Assembly: GCF_023898315.1 (NCBI RefSeq)
Contig: NC_064614.1
Coordinates: 704,182,720-704,246,719, forward strand
DNA from: Schistocerca nitens
Taxonomy: Eukaryota > Arthropoda > Insecta > Orthoptera > Acrididae
Reading direction: 5' to 3'
Length of the DNA stretch: 64,000 nt
Below are positions 1 to 12,454 of the stretch, piece after piece. Every line of letters starts with the position of its first letter. Position 1 is the stretch's first letter. A program made the translations under genes and the position numbers. The notes beneath the pieces were generated by a model. The model was not told where the DNA came from. It ran no database searches and saw only the letters and a list, made by a program, of their open reading frames with translations.

Positions 1-260
1 CTTTAGTGCATTTATCATGGCGTTTCTAAAGTCACTGAAATATTCCTTACGTTTTGGCATATTGAAATAATAACAATAAGTAAATATCAGTAGAAATCAA
101 AACTAAAAAGCAAGTAACGTCAATTGCGGAGCAAACTGCTTGTCAAAATATTTTTGAGTTCGCTGAAAGTTGCATTCGTCTGGCAGCGCAAAGTATAAAC
201 AAAAAAATCGCAACCTGACACCTTCAAATAATCGCAGTTATTTTGCTCTCCACTATACTC
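1..260. other. AT-rich sequence, no gene seen
   Basis: No reading frame, repeat boundary or RNA motif can be supported here. The tail of a SINE follows immediately. Confidence 0.4.
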
Positions 261-326
261 AGTTCTAGGGGACTGATGACCTCAGATGTTAAGTCCCATA
301 GTGCTCAGAGCCATTTGAACCATGCC
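261..326 (+). repeat. SINE-A, 3' fragment
   Basis: This matches only the last ~65 bases of the tRNA-derived SINE that recurs throughout the window (the segment from GTTCTAGGGGACTGATGACC to the GCCATTTGAACCAT tail). The tRNA-like head is absent, so the copy is 5'-truncated, as is common for LINE-mobilised SINEs. It is non-coding. Confidence 0.85.
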
Positions 327-728
327 TAATCTTGACTGTTGTGACCAAGTGTTGTCAAAACTGAAATCTAACAGATATTTTTACTTAACCTGGCTTGACA
401 GCCTCTGTTAAGATATTCATCTATGGAGTGGAAGGAGTTGCCTATCAAAAAGTCTTTCAAACTCTGTTTGAACCATGCTTTCTCTGAATACTTTGTCCAG
501 CTATTCAATCTCTAGAATTTATTTTGCAATCACATAATTGTTTCATTGCTCCGAATGTCATTAATGAACAGTAAGCAATGTTCATCCAGACACGCAACTA
601 ATGTGACGTGATGGTTTGTGGCATTCTGTAGAGTCACTGAAATACTGTTTACATATGAGATATAAGGAGGTCGTCTGTGTTGTTACCCCCGGATGATAAT
701 TACACGAAATATTTGTCAGGATTTGTAA
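327..728. other. Unassigned intergenic DNA
   Basis: About 400 bases between two SINE copies. Nothing coding or repetitive is recognised. Confidence 0.4.
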
Positions 729-739
729 GCAGTGGGGCC

Positions 740-939
740 AAAATGGTTCAAATGGCTCTGAATACTATGCGACTTACCTTCTCAGGTCATCAGTCGTCTA
801 GAACTTAGAACTAATCAAACCTAACTAACCTAAGGACATCACACACATCCATGCCCGAGGCAGGATTCGAACCTGCTACCATAGCGGTCGCTCAGTTCCT
901 GACTGTAGCGCCAAGAACTGCACGGCCACTCCGGCTGGC
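740..939 (-). repeat. SINE-A, full-length
   Basis: A complete ~200-bp copy on the minus strand. Read on that strand it starts with a GCCGGAGTGGCCGTGC-type tRNA-like head (box A region). It carries box B (GGTTCGAATCC), then the tRNA-unrelated body (GATGTCCTTAGGTTAGTTAG) and ends in GCCATTTGAACCATTTT. Flanks at 729-739 and 940-950 agree at 9 of 11 bases, so they look like an aged target-site duplication. Pol III transcription and LINE mobilisation are family knowledge, not shown here. Confidence 0.9.
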
Positions 940-940
940 G

Positions 941-3900
941 CAGTGTGTCCCTGAGGTACAGAATAAGCAAACACCAAGAAGTAAGTTTAAACAGTTTATT
1001 AAAAAGACTGATTATAAAACACACACACTACACGCACCCATCATCACTGTGTCTGACATCCTAACACCGAGTAATTATGGTCGTATCGAAAGGCTCCATG
1101 CTGAGCTAAGGAAATGGACACATTTGCGCCCAAGGCCGCGCTAGTTTTACAGCGCCCTGCTGATGGTGGCCAGTGGCATACTCTCTTGTGGCACACTGCG
1201 GCCAGATGCACGTCTAAAGACCAAGTAAATTGTCAGCATTCCAAGAAAGGTTGGCTGGAGAGCACGTGTTACATACTGTACAGCTATGTGCAGACCCTTA
1301 TATCACACTCCCCAGAGAAAAAAAGAGCAACCACAGGTTGCTCAAAACGACCTCCTGAGCGTTATGAATTACTTTCGCCATTTGTGGCATCAGAAGGCAT
1401 TGCACCATGTGTTTCATTTGCAGACACAGCAACGTTCAGTACAGGATGACAATTTCATACATGAAAAATGCTGTTGACAAAAGACAAATTAATAAAAACA
1501 ATAAAAACACAATACTGACAATCAAGTATGCATTAACATTACTGGATGAATCGAAGGACTTAATTCTATTTGCTGCTTCAGTGAAGTTTAACTCATTAAT
1601 GGCAGAAATTACATTTTCATGGACATCCTTAATTAAATAATTCTCTTCAGAATAACTTGATAAGGAATGCTTTCCATATGTTAACATGTATGAATCATTC
1701 TAACAAACAGACAACATTCTCATTAATGGCAAATGTCCAGAGTGGCATTCAAGACTAATCCAATATTATTCAATTTGAGTGTAAAGGGTAGCTTAGGTGT
1801 ATCATAATTTTTACATGTAAATGTGACAACAAGGGCGGAGATAAATGAGAAAATTTTACCTTCAGAACATTGTTTAAGAAATGGATGATAAAGATGCATT
1901 AAAATTCTACGACAATCATGTCTTGGGGGATGATTCATAAAGAATTCTTTCTCACAGCTGTACTTTCTACTGTCTAAGAATACTGCCTCATTCAGGGCAA
2001 ATTAACTTATGACTACGTTTACACATATACAAATCGTTTTCATTTAGGGACACAAAATATCTTCGATACTTGCTGATCAGTAGATAAACATTTAGTACAT
2101 ACTTTACACGAATACCTGCCTGTCTCCATTTCACAGGGTAAGTATAAATCTTATACGTTGCAAAATTATGCTTTGATCTAGCATTTGGTATAGAAACAAT
2201 AACACTTAATTCATCTTTAATCATTAAAGAGTTTGTGGTGGTTAATTTTTAGTAAGCATATAAATTGTATGGGTTAAAACAATAAATCATAGTACATGTT
2301 GCATCTAGCTTTCGTTCAATTGATAGTAGGATCTGTAAAAATATTCTGGCTGTACTAGTACACTGCTCAAACAATCATTTTAACTACTTTCTTCGGCTGT
2401 TCTTAAGTTAAGGTCACCAATTATAGTATTTGATAAACTATCAGTAATCTTAACAAAATCGAGTTTAAATCTAAGTGTGACTCACAGCATTTAATCCTTG
2501 GAATAGTTCTGGGATATTTGCGTTAGTCTCATTATGAATTATGTGGAAATGTGAGATAAATTGCTTGACAATCTGTTCCATGAAAACCGTGTGTCGTAAT
2601 CGTTCTTTGCATATTTATAATATGATAATTTCATTAGAGAGGTTAGTGGAATTTGTACTGGACTGTTGTTCAAAAGCTAATATTTTGCCTTTAACGTCCA
2701 GTAGACCTCGACTAGTTAAAGTACCAAATATAGTACGAAGGAGACTCCCTCCAAAATCATACCAGGCACTTCTACACCTAATTATAGTTTTGCACGGCAA
2801 AAACTTTAAAAAACAGTAAATCCCTTGTTCATAGTTAGCAAATGTAGACTCTACCTGCATTTTGACTGTGATCCAGTTATTATACAAAGATGTACCCATT
2901 TCCGATGTGGTATCATTACCCTTAACAGAACGAATAAGATCAATCTGCTTCTTTACAGAATTGAACTGTTGCTGGATTTCAATCAGATTGTACTTGAGTA
3001 CAGGTTTTGCATTACTTGTTGAAACTACCATGTCTGATCATGATTCAAACAAAAGACCTGTACTCTGTGGTACTATTACTACAGCATTTGTAGAATATGC
3101 TATCATAGCAAACATTAGAATAAAAATGAACATGGTTAGTTAGTTTTAATTACTAGAGTTAACAATGAACATAAGATAAATGAATTGCTTGTGGTAACCT
3201 GTGGAATAAAAGGTTTAGCTTCACTTGTGCACTCTTGTTATAGCTTCAGTACTAAATTTTTACAACACATTCACATAAGCACATGGCTGAAATAAACACA
3301 TGCATTGCGCTCTCACACACTACACACGTTTATGCAGATTGTAGGGGTGTCTGGAATAGGATCGCTTGGATGTGGCGATGCCTCAGCCTCGAAGTCTGGA
3401 CTGCGACCTCACGATTCTCGCATCCTGGGTTTGAGAACAGCAGGTCTGCCTCTCGGTCGGTCCTCATCGTCTTGCAATGCTACAGTAAATCTATCCAGAA
3501 ACGGCTTTACATGATTGACATGAACGAGAATCGAACGAAAGGGCAGTTGGAGCTTAAGAGTGGCTGGCGACAACACCTCCAAGATCGGACATGGTCCTTT
3601 CCAAAACTTCTTAAGCTTTTTGACTTGACTCTTCTTTAACACCACATTGCTTAGATACACAAGATCTCCAATTCGATACTGTGGCACTACTGCTTGGTAG
3701 TCGTGTTATCTACCTTGCTGAAGAAAGGATTGCTGATACCGCTGTTTCACTCCCCTCCATGCTTCCTTTAGTTATGCACTAGATCCTTTACATGTTCATT
3801 GCTGATTCTGGCAGTCGATCATGCAAAGTCCAAGGGTGAAAGCACTCTTCCATAGATGATCTCATATTTACTTAGGCCAGTTGAGCTGTGCATTTTGGCA

Positions 3901-4740
3901 TTGTAACACCTTACCAAGTACAGTAAACAAACATCCCGATTGTCGTGTTTGTTGCCCACATAACGGCTAAACATGTTAATAATTGTTCTGTGGACTCGCT
4001 CAACTCTTCCATTTCCTTCAGGGTGTGCTGGTGTAGTCCTTAACTGAGTTATTTAAATGAGCTTCAAGTCTGTTTAAGTAATTCACTCATAAAATTCGTC
4101 CCTTGATCACTAATTATACTTAATGGTGATCCAGACTTAAGAATCCATTCTTTTACAAAAACTTTAGCTATAGTCTCAGCACTCTGATCAGGTATTGGTA
4201 TCATGAGAAGGTATCTAGGGAAATGATCTAACATTGTCAATATGTATTTGTTTCCATCTTTAGGCTTAGGCAAACATCCTATAACATCTAGTCCTACTCT
4301 TTCAAAAGCTTCACTTCTCTCTGGCAGTTCTTGCAATGGTGCTCTACTTTTTCCTACTTTATTCCGTCACTTACAGGAATCACATTGTAAAACAAACTCG
4401 AAAACGTTAGTTTTGTGGCTTTGCCACCAAAACATTTGAGCTATTTTAATGTTTGTTGCTTTTTAATCACTAAGTCCTGATAATAAATAATCGTGTTGCT
4501 CTCTCATGATTTGCTCCTTCATGCTTTCTGGAATAACTGTGTGGTTTTTCCTTTACTAGTGATTTTGTCCAATAATCCATCTATTTCGACAAAACGTTGA
4601 TCATTTTTCCATAATTTGCAGCGTGGATCTTCTTCTACAGCAGCGTTTAACTCTTCTTCTCGACTTATTGTAACACAAACATTGACTTTTCGTCTCATTG
4701 CATTAGCATTCCCATGGTCTCGGTAAGTGATCCTTTAATC
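941..4740 (-). mobile_element. Errantivirus-like (Ty3/gypsy with env) LTR element fossil, 3' half
   Basis: Fossil, broken at several places. In minus-strand order it keeps the end of RNase H (about 4.57-4.73 kb), an integrase with zinc-binding and core regions (about 4.06-4.44 kb), an integrase C-terminal domain (about 3.41-3.69 kb), an envelope-like region (about 2.6-3.0 kb) with similarity to the fusion-protein type of errantiviruses, and a single putative LTR of ~365 bp at about 944-1307 next to a GGGGAG-type polypurine tract. Gag, protease and most of RT are absent, as is the second LTR. A SINE-A copy lies at its outer edge. The LTR limits are inferred from TG...CA ends. It appears old. 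Confidence 0.75.
944..1307 (-). repeat. Putative LTR of the errantivirus-like fossil
   Basis: Bounded by TG...CA. A polypurine-like GGGGAG lies just inside on the minus strand, and an AATAAA-type signal (TTTATT on the plus strand near 1000) lies within it. No second copy exists in the window, so the limits rest only on these termini. Confidence 0.45.
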
Positions 4741-4744
4741 CTAG

Positions 4745-5600
4745 AATTACCAACTAAAGAAAAACAAATTTCGTTAATTGTTATTAACTTTTACTAACAA
4801 CATCCTTTTTAAATAGGTGCAGATGTATAAGTAGGTCCAGGACCTGAAAACGTCTTACCAATAATTACATATTTTCCGTAACATATACACAAGAGAAAGG
4901 GTACTTTCTGATCACCACAAAAAATGTTGAGAAATGCACATTTCGGTAATTTTCATTGAGTTTTATTAGTAACATACTTTTTAAAGATATACAGAGGAGT
5001 AAGATGGATCCTGAACCTGAAAATATAAAAAAATATTTGTTGCAGAACATCACATTCGCTAATAAAACTAAATTTTTGTGTTACATTCTACCGAAAATTT
5101 CAAAACAATTACAGAGTCTGTTATAAGAAACCATTAGAAACAATAAATATTATTTCAAAATTTGAAAATACAAAGTACATGAATAGACTACAATATACTC
5201 AGAAGTTGGGTGTAAAGTACCCTCCCTCTTCCCTTAGTACTTCAAGACTTAAGGGCAAAATGTACACCCAATTGTAGCAAGGATTCCTATTTGCCAAGAC
5301 AACTATTGAATACACAAATTACAGAAAAGTTTTTGCTGAATCTTTCCAATATGTGAATATTTCAGAGGCAGAAGCCAGAAAGACAAGCATTCACACATTG
5401 AAAATATGAACCAAGTTCTATTTCCTCCTCTTTTTCGCAAAAACAACTGCAATGACTAAATAGACTATTCTATGAATCATTTGACGACAAATTGTCCTTG
5501 CAATGTTTCACATGTAAACATGCTCCTTTGATTATGTATGTCACAGCGCCCACAGAACACAAAAGATAAAAATGACAGACCAAGCACAGACACATATGAA
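4745..5600. other. AT-rich DNA, nothing recognised
   Basis: The sequence is strongly AT-rich with only short reading frames. No motif or repeat boundary was found. Confidence 0.4.
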
Positions 5601-5639
5601 ACGAAGCAATCCCATTGGCTCTCGTTTTCCTGAAATACT

Positions 5640-6480
5640 ACTGGCTATTCACTTTTCGGCCCGAGGTGTCCCTGAAGATAAGTAATTGCTCTTCCAAGCC
5701 GTTTGCCACCTCTGATAGAATTACAAGCTCATTAGCAAACATAATTCTTCTCCCTGAGCGTTAATTTCCTTTCCAATTTCTCCTTGATTTCCTTCACGGC
5801 CTGTTACATATAGAGATTAAATAAAACTGAGAATAGAGGACAACCCCATCTCACCCCTTTCTCAATTTCTGCCTCTCTCAGAGGTCCTTTGCCTCTTACA
5901 ACAGCGGTCTGGTTTCTGTATCAGTTGTAGAAAACCTTTCACTTCCTGTTTTGTATCCCTGCTATCTTGAAGTCTGGGGTTGTTTAGCCTGTCTCATGTA
6001 TCTTGTCCACCAGGTAGGAGGATAATTTTGTCAGGACACAGTCTCCTAAGGATCTTATAAATTCAGAATGAATATCATCTGTTCCTGCTGCCTTGTTCTG
6101 GATATCTCTCATCACCTCTTCCTTTTGATTAATAATATCTTTAAGTGTTTTTTTCCTTTGTAAAACTCTTCTATATATTCCTTCCCCCTTTTAGTGTTAG
6201 TACTGGCATGCAACTAAGCTCTTAATATTCATACAGCTGCTTCTCTTTTCAGCAAAGAAGTATTTGATTTTTTAAAAGTGCCACCTATCTTTCCCAGAGA
6301 CAATCTTAGTAGTACAGCTTTAAATTTCTTTTCTGGATACTTGTGCTTTGCCATTTTGCACTTTCTGTCAGGGTCATGCTTCAGACATCTTAATCTCATT
6401 TCCATGCTTAATTTGCTATGTATTTAAAATTTCTTCTTTTGTCAATTAAATTTAGCAGCTTGTGTGTTAGGCAAAAGTTT
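5640..6480 (-). mobile_element. LINE remnant, reverse transcriptase segment (minus)
   Basis: Reading the minus strand in several frames gives arthropod LINE RT-like text, including a segment resembling KCKMAKHKYPEKKF upstream of the RT fingers and the palm-side region near 5.75-5.85 kb. There is no continuous ORF, because many stops and frameshifts interrupt it. It resembles the better preserved copy at 21.6-22.9 kb. The exact clade (RTE-like or jockey-like) cannot be fixed by eye. Confidence 0.6.
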
Positions 6481-7910
6481 CTACATGACCCTATATTTTC
6501 TAATTTTTTTTCATCTGCCATCACTATACCATTCATTTACCTTCTACTGTATTCCCTTTCCCTGTTACAGCCAATCATTGCTTAATGCTACCAATGAAAC
6601 TGGTTCTTTCAATTTATCTATTTTTACTCTCCTTAATGTTTTACTTTGCTACAATTTCTTCAATTTTAATCTGAAATCCATGTCTGCCTCTGTAAATGAT
6701 TTGCACTTTAAAATCTTGTTTTGACCACATATTATGTGATAGATGAGAAGTGTACTTCAGTATACAAGTTAATGATTTTTAATAAATATTTAGGGAACCT
6801 GTAACTTTATCTCATAATTTGTGACAAAGAGGTATATGGTCATGAAATCTTGGAGTTTCAATTTTTCTTTATGTGCTTGACATCTGGTTAAATTTTATAA
6901 AATAGTTCCTGGTAAATCTTGAGATGCAGAAAAGCTGATGTGAAATTTAATGTACTTCCTAATAATATTTGGTTGGTAGCAGAAAGCAGCCTTCCTGCAT
7001 AAACATATAAAAACACCATTAAAAAGTGAACTTTAACATGATTCACAGCTAAATTGGTTAAAACATCTTATATATAATGTCGTGGATAAGTAAATTGTCT
7101 GTATTACCTGCATTGTGAAAAATGCTGCAGTGTATGAAGAAAAGTTATTCAAAGTTCTAGAATGTTTTTATGATATCATATAAATCAGTAACATTAATAA
7201 TAAGTCATATGCAATGATATGAAATAATACATTAGCCAAAGAACAAAGAATTATCAAGATTAAGTTAAAGAACTATTTTACTGGTGATAATACACAAGTT
7301 GCAAGCACATTTAACAACAATTTTAGTAACTTGTTTGACATTGCAGGGTCAAATGTATCAGTTAAAGGGGTAATAGGATATTACTTGTAAAACAATTCAC
7401 TCTACAAAAATATAATCAACTTCAAGCATTACCTTTAATATTTTTCGAAATTAGTCAATATATACAATTTCACAAAAACAAAAGCTTATACAGTCCAAAT
7501 AGATTGTTGCATTTCATTATTAATAAATCTCTAATTTACTCATACATGTAATAATGCATTTCTAGCCATTCAAATTCTTTATCCATATTGACTGAAGCAT
7601 GAGATTACTTATCTTTATGAGAAAGGTGACAGGAAAAATGTAAATAATTAACACCAAATTTTCATACTGGCATCTGTTTCTAAATTTATTGAGAAAGGAA
7701 TACTGGTGATTAAAGTGCACTATAAAAACCACCCTGAAAAGGTAGTCAATAAAAAAACATTTCAATTACTCTCCACTTCTTGATACTACTAAATCCAACT
7801 GATTGCCTATTAATATCGTTATTTATGTTCTATACAATCCTCCAAACAACAGACTTGATTTAGATATCAATATATCTTGCAAAAAAACTGATAATCAGTT
7901 ATATGAATGC
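6480..7910. other. AT-rich DNA, nothing recognised
   Basis: About 1.4 kb of low-complexity AT-rich sequence. Reading frames are short (under 90 codons) and match no family I know. Confidence 0.4.
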
Positions 7911-7919
7911 TGATTTTCC

Positions 7920-8101
7920 ACCAGTTATGAAGTATTAACGGAGCTCTTGAAATAGTGGAAGAATTCGTTTCTTCATAAATGATATTACCTGTATACAAGT
8001 CCAGTGACATACACTCTTACATGCATTGTAATGGTAATACAACACATCCACATTTAACTTTGGCATCTTCTGATACTGGCTGTTACATAACCAGAAAAAA
8101 A
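7920..8101 (+). mobile_element. LINE endonuclease remnant, 5' part (split by Tc1)
   Basis: The plus strand encodes a piece of an apurinic-like endonuclease (EEP) domain: a LPVYKSSDIHSYMHCNGNTT stretch followed by LTLASSDTGCYIT. The reading frame runs directly into the Tc1 insertion at 8102. It resumes in the same frame after 9525 as IVDSGSEHHTIIFNF, once one copy of the TA target duplication is ignored. The preserved HHT motif corresponds to the SDH-type end of LINE endonucleases. One stop is visible around 7978. Confidence 0.7.
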
Positions 8102-8103
8102 TA

Positions 8104-9523
8104 CACTCCTGGAAATGGAAAAAAGAACTCATTGACACCGGTGTGTCAGACCCACCATACTTGCTCCGGACACTGCGAGAGGGCTGTACAAGCAATGATC
8201 ACACGCACGGCACAGCGGACACACCAGGAACCGTGGTGTTGGCCGTCGAATGGCGCTAGCTGCGCAGCATTTGTGCACCGCCGCCGTCAGTGTCAGCCAG
8301 TTTGCCGTGGCATACGGAGCTCCATCGCAGTCTTTAACACTGGTAGCATGCCGCGACAGCGTGGACGTGAACCGTATGTGCAGTTGACGGACTTTGAGCG
8401 AGGGCGTATAGTGGGCATGCGGGAGGCCGGGTGGACGTACCGCCGAATTGCTCAACACGTGGGGCGTGAGGTCTCCACAGTACATCGATGTTGTCGCCAG
8501 TGGTCGGCGGAAGGTGCACGTGCCCGTCGACCTGGGACCGGACCGCAGCGACGCACGGATGCACGCCAAGACCGTAGGATCCTACGCAGTGCCGTAGGGG
8601 ACCGCACCGCCACTTCCCAGCAAATTAGGGACACTGTTGCTCCTGGGGTATCGGCGAGGACCATTCGCAACCGTCTCCATGAAGCTGGGCTACGGTCCCG
8701 CACACCGTTAGGCCGTCTTCCGCTCACGCCCCAACATCGTGCAGCCCGCCTCCAGTGGTGTCGCGACAGGCGTGAATGGAGGGACGAATGGAGACGTGTC
8801 GTCTTCAGCGATGAGAGTCGCTTCTGCCTTGGTGCCAATGATGGTCGTATGCGTGTTTGGCGCCGTGCAGGTGAGCGCCACAATCAGGACTGCATACGAC
8901 CGAGGCACACAGGGCCAACACCGGCATCATGGTGTGGGGAGCGATCTCCTACACTGGCCGTACACCACTGGTGATAGTCGAGGGGACACTGAATAGTGCA
9001 CGGTACATCCAAACCGTCATCGAACCCATCGTTCTACCATTCCTAGACCGGCAAGGGAACTTGCTGTTCCAACAGGACAATGCACGTCCGCATGTATCCC
9101 GTGCCACCCAACGTGCTCTAGAAGGTGTAAGTCAACTACCCTGGCCAGCAAGATCTCCGGATCTGTCCCCCATTGAGCATGTTTGGGACTGGATGAAGCG
9201 TCGTCTCACGCGGTCTGCACGTCCAGCACGAACGCTGGTCCAACTGAGGCGCCAGGTGGAAATGGCATGGCAAGCCGTTCCACAGGACTACATCCAGCAT
9301 CTCTACGATCGTCTCCATGGGAGAATAGCAGCCTGCATTGCTGCGAAAGGTGGATATACACTGTACTAGTGCCGACATTGTGCATGCTCTGTTGCCTGTT
9401 CTATGTGCCTGTGGTTCTGTCAGTGTGATCATGTGATGTATCTGACCCCAGGAATGTGTCAATAAAGTTTCCCCTTCCTGGGACAATGAATTCACGGTGT
9501 TCTTATTTCAATTTCCAGGAGTG
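8104..9523 (+). mobile_element. Tc1/mariner element, family A, copy 1
   Basis: A 1420-bp Tc1-like element with imperfect terminal inverted repeats of ~27 bp beginning CACTCCTGGAAAT. TA duplications lie at 8102-8103 and 9524-9525. The ends and the transposase nearly match copy 2 at 19122-20542 (opposite strand), so both copies are young. It landed in a LINE endonuclease domain. The transposase has a single frameshift, so this copy is probably not autonomous. Confidence 0.95.
8348..9369 (+). pseudogene. Tc1-family transposase, one frameshift
   Basis: Starts at the methionine of MPRQRGREP, the same start as copy 2, and ends at the same ...GGYTLY stop. The reading is 1022 bp versus 1023 in copy 2. 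One C is missing at about 8920 (CCAACACCGG here, CCAACACCCGG there), which breaks the frame between the first and second catalytic Asp. Either side encodes the N-terminal helix-turn-helix (paired-like) DNA-binding domains, the FSDESRF first Asp, the QQDNARPH second Asp and the SPIEHVW Glu. The transposase would excise and integrate its own element at TA. Confidence 0.9.
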
Positions 9524-9525
9524 TA

Positions 9526-10035
9526 GTTGATTCTGGCAGTGAACACCATACGATAATTTTCAACTTCAAATACGAAACAAAGCAAAAAGTAGATTAAGTA
9601 CATGAACACAAAGCAGCTTAAGCTGCAAGATGGCAAAATGGAATCAATATCTAGAAGAATTAGGAGAAAAAATTATTTCGTGTAATTTTGATTTCATTAA
9701 AAATCTAACAATGAAAAACAATAAAAAAACTGTGTAATAGCATATAAGGCAGCCAAAAGAGATATCATCAAAGAAAACAATTTAGTTTTGGACTGGCACA
9801 CTGGCAAAACTGAAAATAGATAGAGAGAATGTAAGGAAGAAAGCTGTATCAACAGGAGAAAAAGTGATATAGAATGGAGAAAGATGGAAGCGAAATTTAA
9901 AAAGATAGCAAATGAATCCAAAAGAAGTGCTTTCAGCAAATTCGCTGAAAACTTAAATTACAGAAAAGACTTGAACAAGGCCCATAAATTAGTTCGAAAA
10001 TTTGAAAACAATCCTGTACTACAATATAGAGACAA
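9526..10035 (+). mobile_element. LINE remnant, endonuclease end and linker to RT
   Basis: Continues the LINE split by Tc1. It reads through the end of the endonuclease (SEHHTIIFNF) and then a lysine-rich linker (WRKMEAKFKKIANESKRSAF, KFAENLNYRKDLNKAHKLV) typical of the region ahead of a LINE RT. Stops and frame changes occur between 9590 and 9840. No RT follows, because degenerate repeats start at about 10050. Confidence 0.6.
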
Positions 10036-10591
10036 GTCGTCATTTAACATGGTTACCAAATAACGAATTTTCTTCAAATTTTTACGCGATACTCTACTAA
10101 GTGTTCATGCAGACATAGGTTGCATATTTTTGAAAAATACGTTTGGAATATGAATATATATAAATAATATTTTTTTACTACTATACAAACACAAGTCATT
10201 GTTTAGGCTTGTTACCAAAAATCTCAAAGAGATCTTGACTGATTTACTGCTCATTTTTAGAGGATATTGAAACAGACATTCAGACAGAGATACGCTAAAG
10301 ATTTTTTTAAATATTTATGGGCATATACATATTTATATCTATTGTTTAAAGTGGGCCTTTAGGAAAGGTCTCAAAAAGTTATTGGGCAGTTTCCTTCATC
10401 TTTTTACAAGATATTCTAAAAAAAGTGGATGGATTTGGTTAGACATTTACTTAATATATATGGTATATAAATATATATGTACTACATAAATGGGAAATAT
10501 TATTAGCAAAAGTCTCAATAAGTTCTTGACCAATTTAGTTCACATTTTTAGACCGTTATCTAATAAACATTTGGGCAGACATAAGCTATAT

Positions 10592-10592
<1 letters not shown>

Positions 10593-10628
<36 letters not shown>
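10593..10628 (+). repeat. (CA)n microsatellite
   Basis: An uninterrupted CA dinucleotide run of ~36 bp inside the degenerate 146-bp array. Confidence 0.95.
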
Positions 10629-10629
<1 letters not shown>

Positions 10630-10760
10630 CATACTTAATACACAGTGCAGCGATCCCTTTTATTGTTAAGATCTTGTCAACTGCAAACATGATGATGAGT
10701 TTGTCTGCAATCAGTTGCACATGATGTCCAGCATTGTAACACTATCTCATATGAATAACC
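10630..10760 (+). repeat. Dispersed repeat block, copy 1
   Basis: About 130 bp that recurs at 12455-12592. Both share ATTGTTAAGAT.TTGTCAAC, TGCAAACATGATGATGAGTT and ATGTCCAGCATTGTA. The class is unknown. No terminal repeats or coding content are seen. Confidence 0.7.
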
Positions 10761-10869
10761 CGGGGAAATGTAGTTAGAAAAAGTATCAGAAAGTTTTTAA
10801 CTGATTTACTTTATAGATTTACATGACACTCTAAGGAACATTCTCAAAGATTTCTTGACCTATTTACTT

Positions 10870-12450
10870 CACTGGGTATCGGGCTGCGCTGTGCCACTGT
10901 CATTGCGGCCACCTCGAGCAGATCTCTACTGTGCTAATGTACATGACATAGCTACGTGATTTCCAATTAGACCTTTGCTTTCACTCTCAAGATAAAGCGT
11001 TCATATTCCTCCCACCAGGTGGAGGCAGTGGCCTGTGCTGTGTCTTTGGATATGAAGTCAGTTGGCGCTGCACTCTGCTGGAGATGGCAGTTCAGTTTTT
11101 CATCTTTAAATGTGCTGTAAAAGTAAGGTACTGATCACTACTCTCACAGAAAATATCGTTTTTCCCCGTCATACGTATTATCTACATTTTTTTCTGGCTA
11201 TGAGTATAAGCTGTTTCATTATGAAATGTTGCTGTTACAAGCCAGCCTCACATAAATTCGCGTGTTTGACGGCTCTGTGATGGTTTCGTACGTTACTGCT
11301 AATGAAATAACACTGTACATTTTAGACACAATTTTTTGTGGCGAGTTTTACAACCATAGCACCTGATTCTACTGTTTTGGGTGTCAGAGCTACTGCACAA
11401 GTCTCCATTGGCAGGAGGACGAATGTGCAGTCCTATTTTTCAGTTCCTAAGCAAAACAAATATGTGCATTGTAGATTCTTTTAGCGTTCTACACGAACTT
11501 CTCAAATGCTTTGGCTTCAAGAACTTTGTCAACACAGAAACAAGGCTAGCCCAGTAAGGGTGCAGCATTGCCGGCGTTCAGCGAGTGTTGATGCAGACAC
11601 AGTATCCAAGTGTGATGTGGGGGAAGTGGCATGTCTGGAGCGTTCTTTACCTTCCCCAGTATGGTGTTGAATAAATACACAATTGTTCCTACTACACAGT
11701 GTACAGCTTAAACTTTAACTTAAAATGCTGTATGACATTATGTGCCGACCAAACATAACCAACTGTTTAAGCAAGTGGAACTGCTTAACTTTGGATGGAA
11801 TTACACAGTGACCTGACAGCTATACATAGCCCTACAGGTTTCTGCAGGCAAGCTACTTCCCTTTGTCCTAGCATCTCGAATTCTGACGTCATAGTAAAGC
11901 TTTGCCAGCAGTCCATCATACAGCTGAGCCGTCATGCCCTGATTGCCATGTTGGAGCGCCATCCTGTGTTCCAGGTCAGCCATCTTGGACTCTGACATCA
12001 ATTTATGCTAAGCATAATGGCTCTACGTCATAGGAGTGGGTCGGGGAAAACACTAGTGCAGTCGAGCTATATTTTGAATTTCCAATCATTTTTGTATTTC
12101 AAGCCAAAATTTGAATTTCCCGACATTTTATAAATTTATGAAGTCATCAGTGACTCACTTCGGGCCAGAACGCCCTCTACATACTTGCTGTCACCGCCAC
12201 ACTCAATGCTAATGGTCATCAGGGGTACTGCAGAACCTTGATTCATTGCTGAACACAGTGTGATGTCTTTCGGTCACAGCACCACTCCAAACGCAGGCAG
12301 TTGTGCTGTAGTGTTAACGGCAGCCTGTGCATGGAGTGGTAATTCCATAATCATGCTAGTGCCAGTCTGGGATCAATGGCGAGGGGTGACACAGAATGCT
12401 AACGGGGATCTATTACATATTCTCAGATGGCAGGCAGAGATGTAAAGGGG
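10870..12450. other. Unassigned DNA, moderately GC-rich patches
   Basis: Contains stretches of more balanced composition (10.88-11.1 and 11.8-12.0 kb) but no recognisable domain, splice-bounded exon or terminal repeats. The short open frames here (60-70 codons) overlap each other on both strands and look fortuitous. Confidence 0.4.
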
Positions 12451-12454
12451 CAAT

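Larger units (their letters stand above)
10050..10870 (+). repeat. Degenerate tandem array, period about 146 bp
   Basis: Five diverged units share the order (a)TCTCAAaaaGTTcTTGAC, ATTTACTTCA, TTTTTAGA, ATTCTAA and CAGACATA. The TCTCA landmark lies at about 10070, 10222, 10368, 10513, 10784 and 10842. Spacings near 146 are regular except for the fourth interval. That one is ~125 bp longer because another repeat block (10630-10757) lies inside it. The last unit is short. The array is non-coding and AT-rich. Confidence 0.6.

Noticed and set aside
7979-8974. 331-codon open frame that fuses upstream sequence to a transposase
   Set aside because: The first ~120 codons are LINE endonuclease remnant plus Tc1 leader. 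The true transposase start is the MPRQRGREP methionine at 8348.
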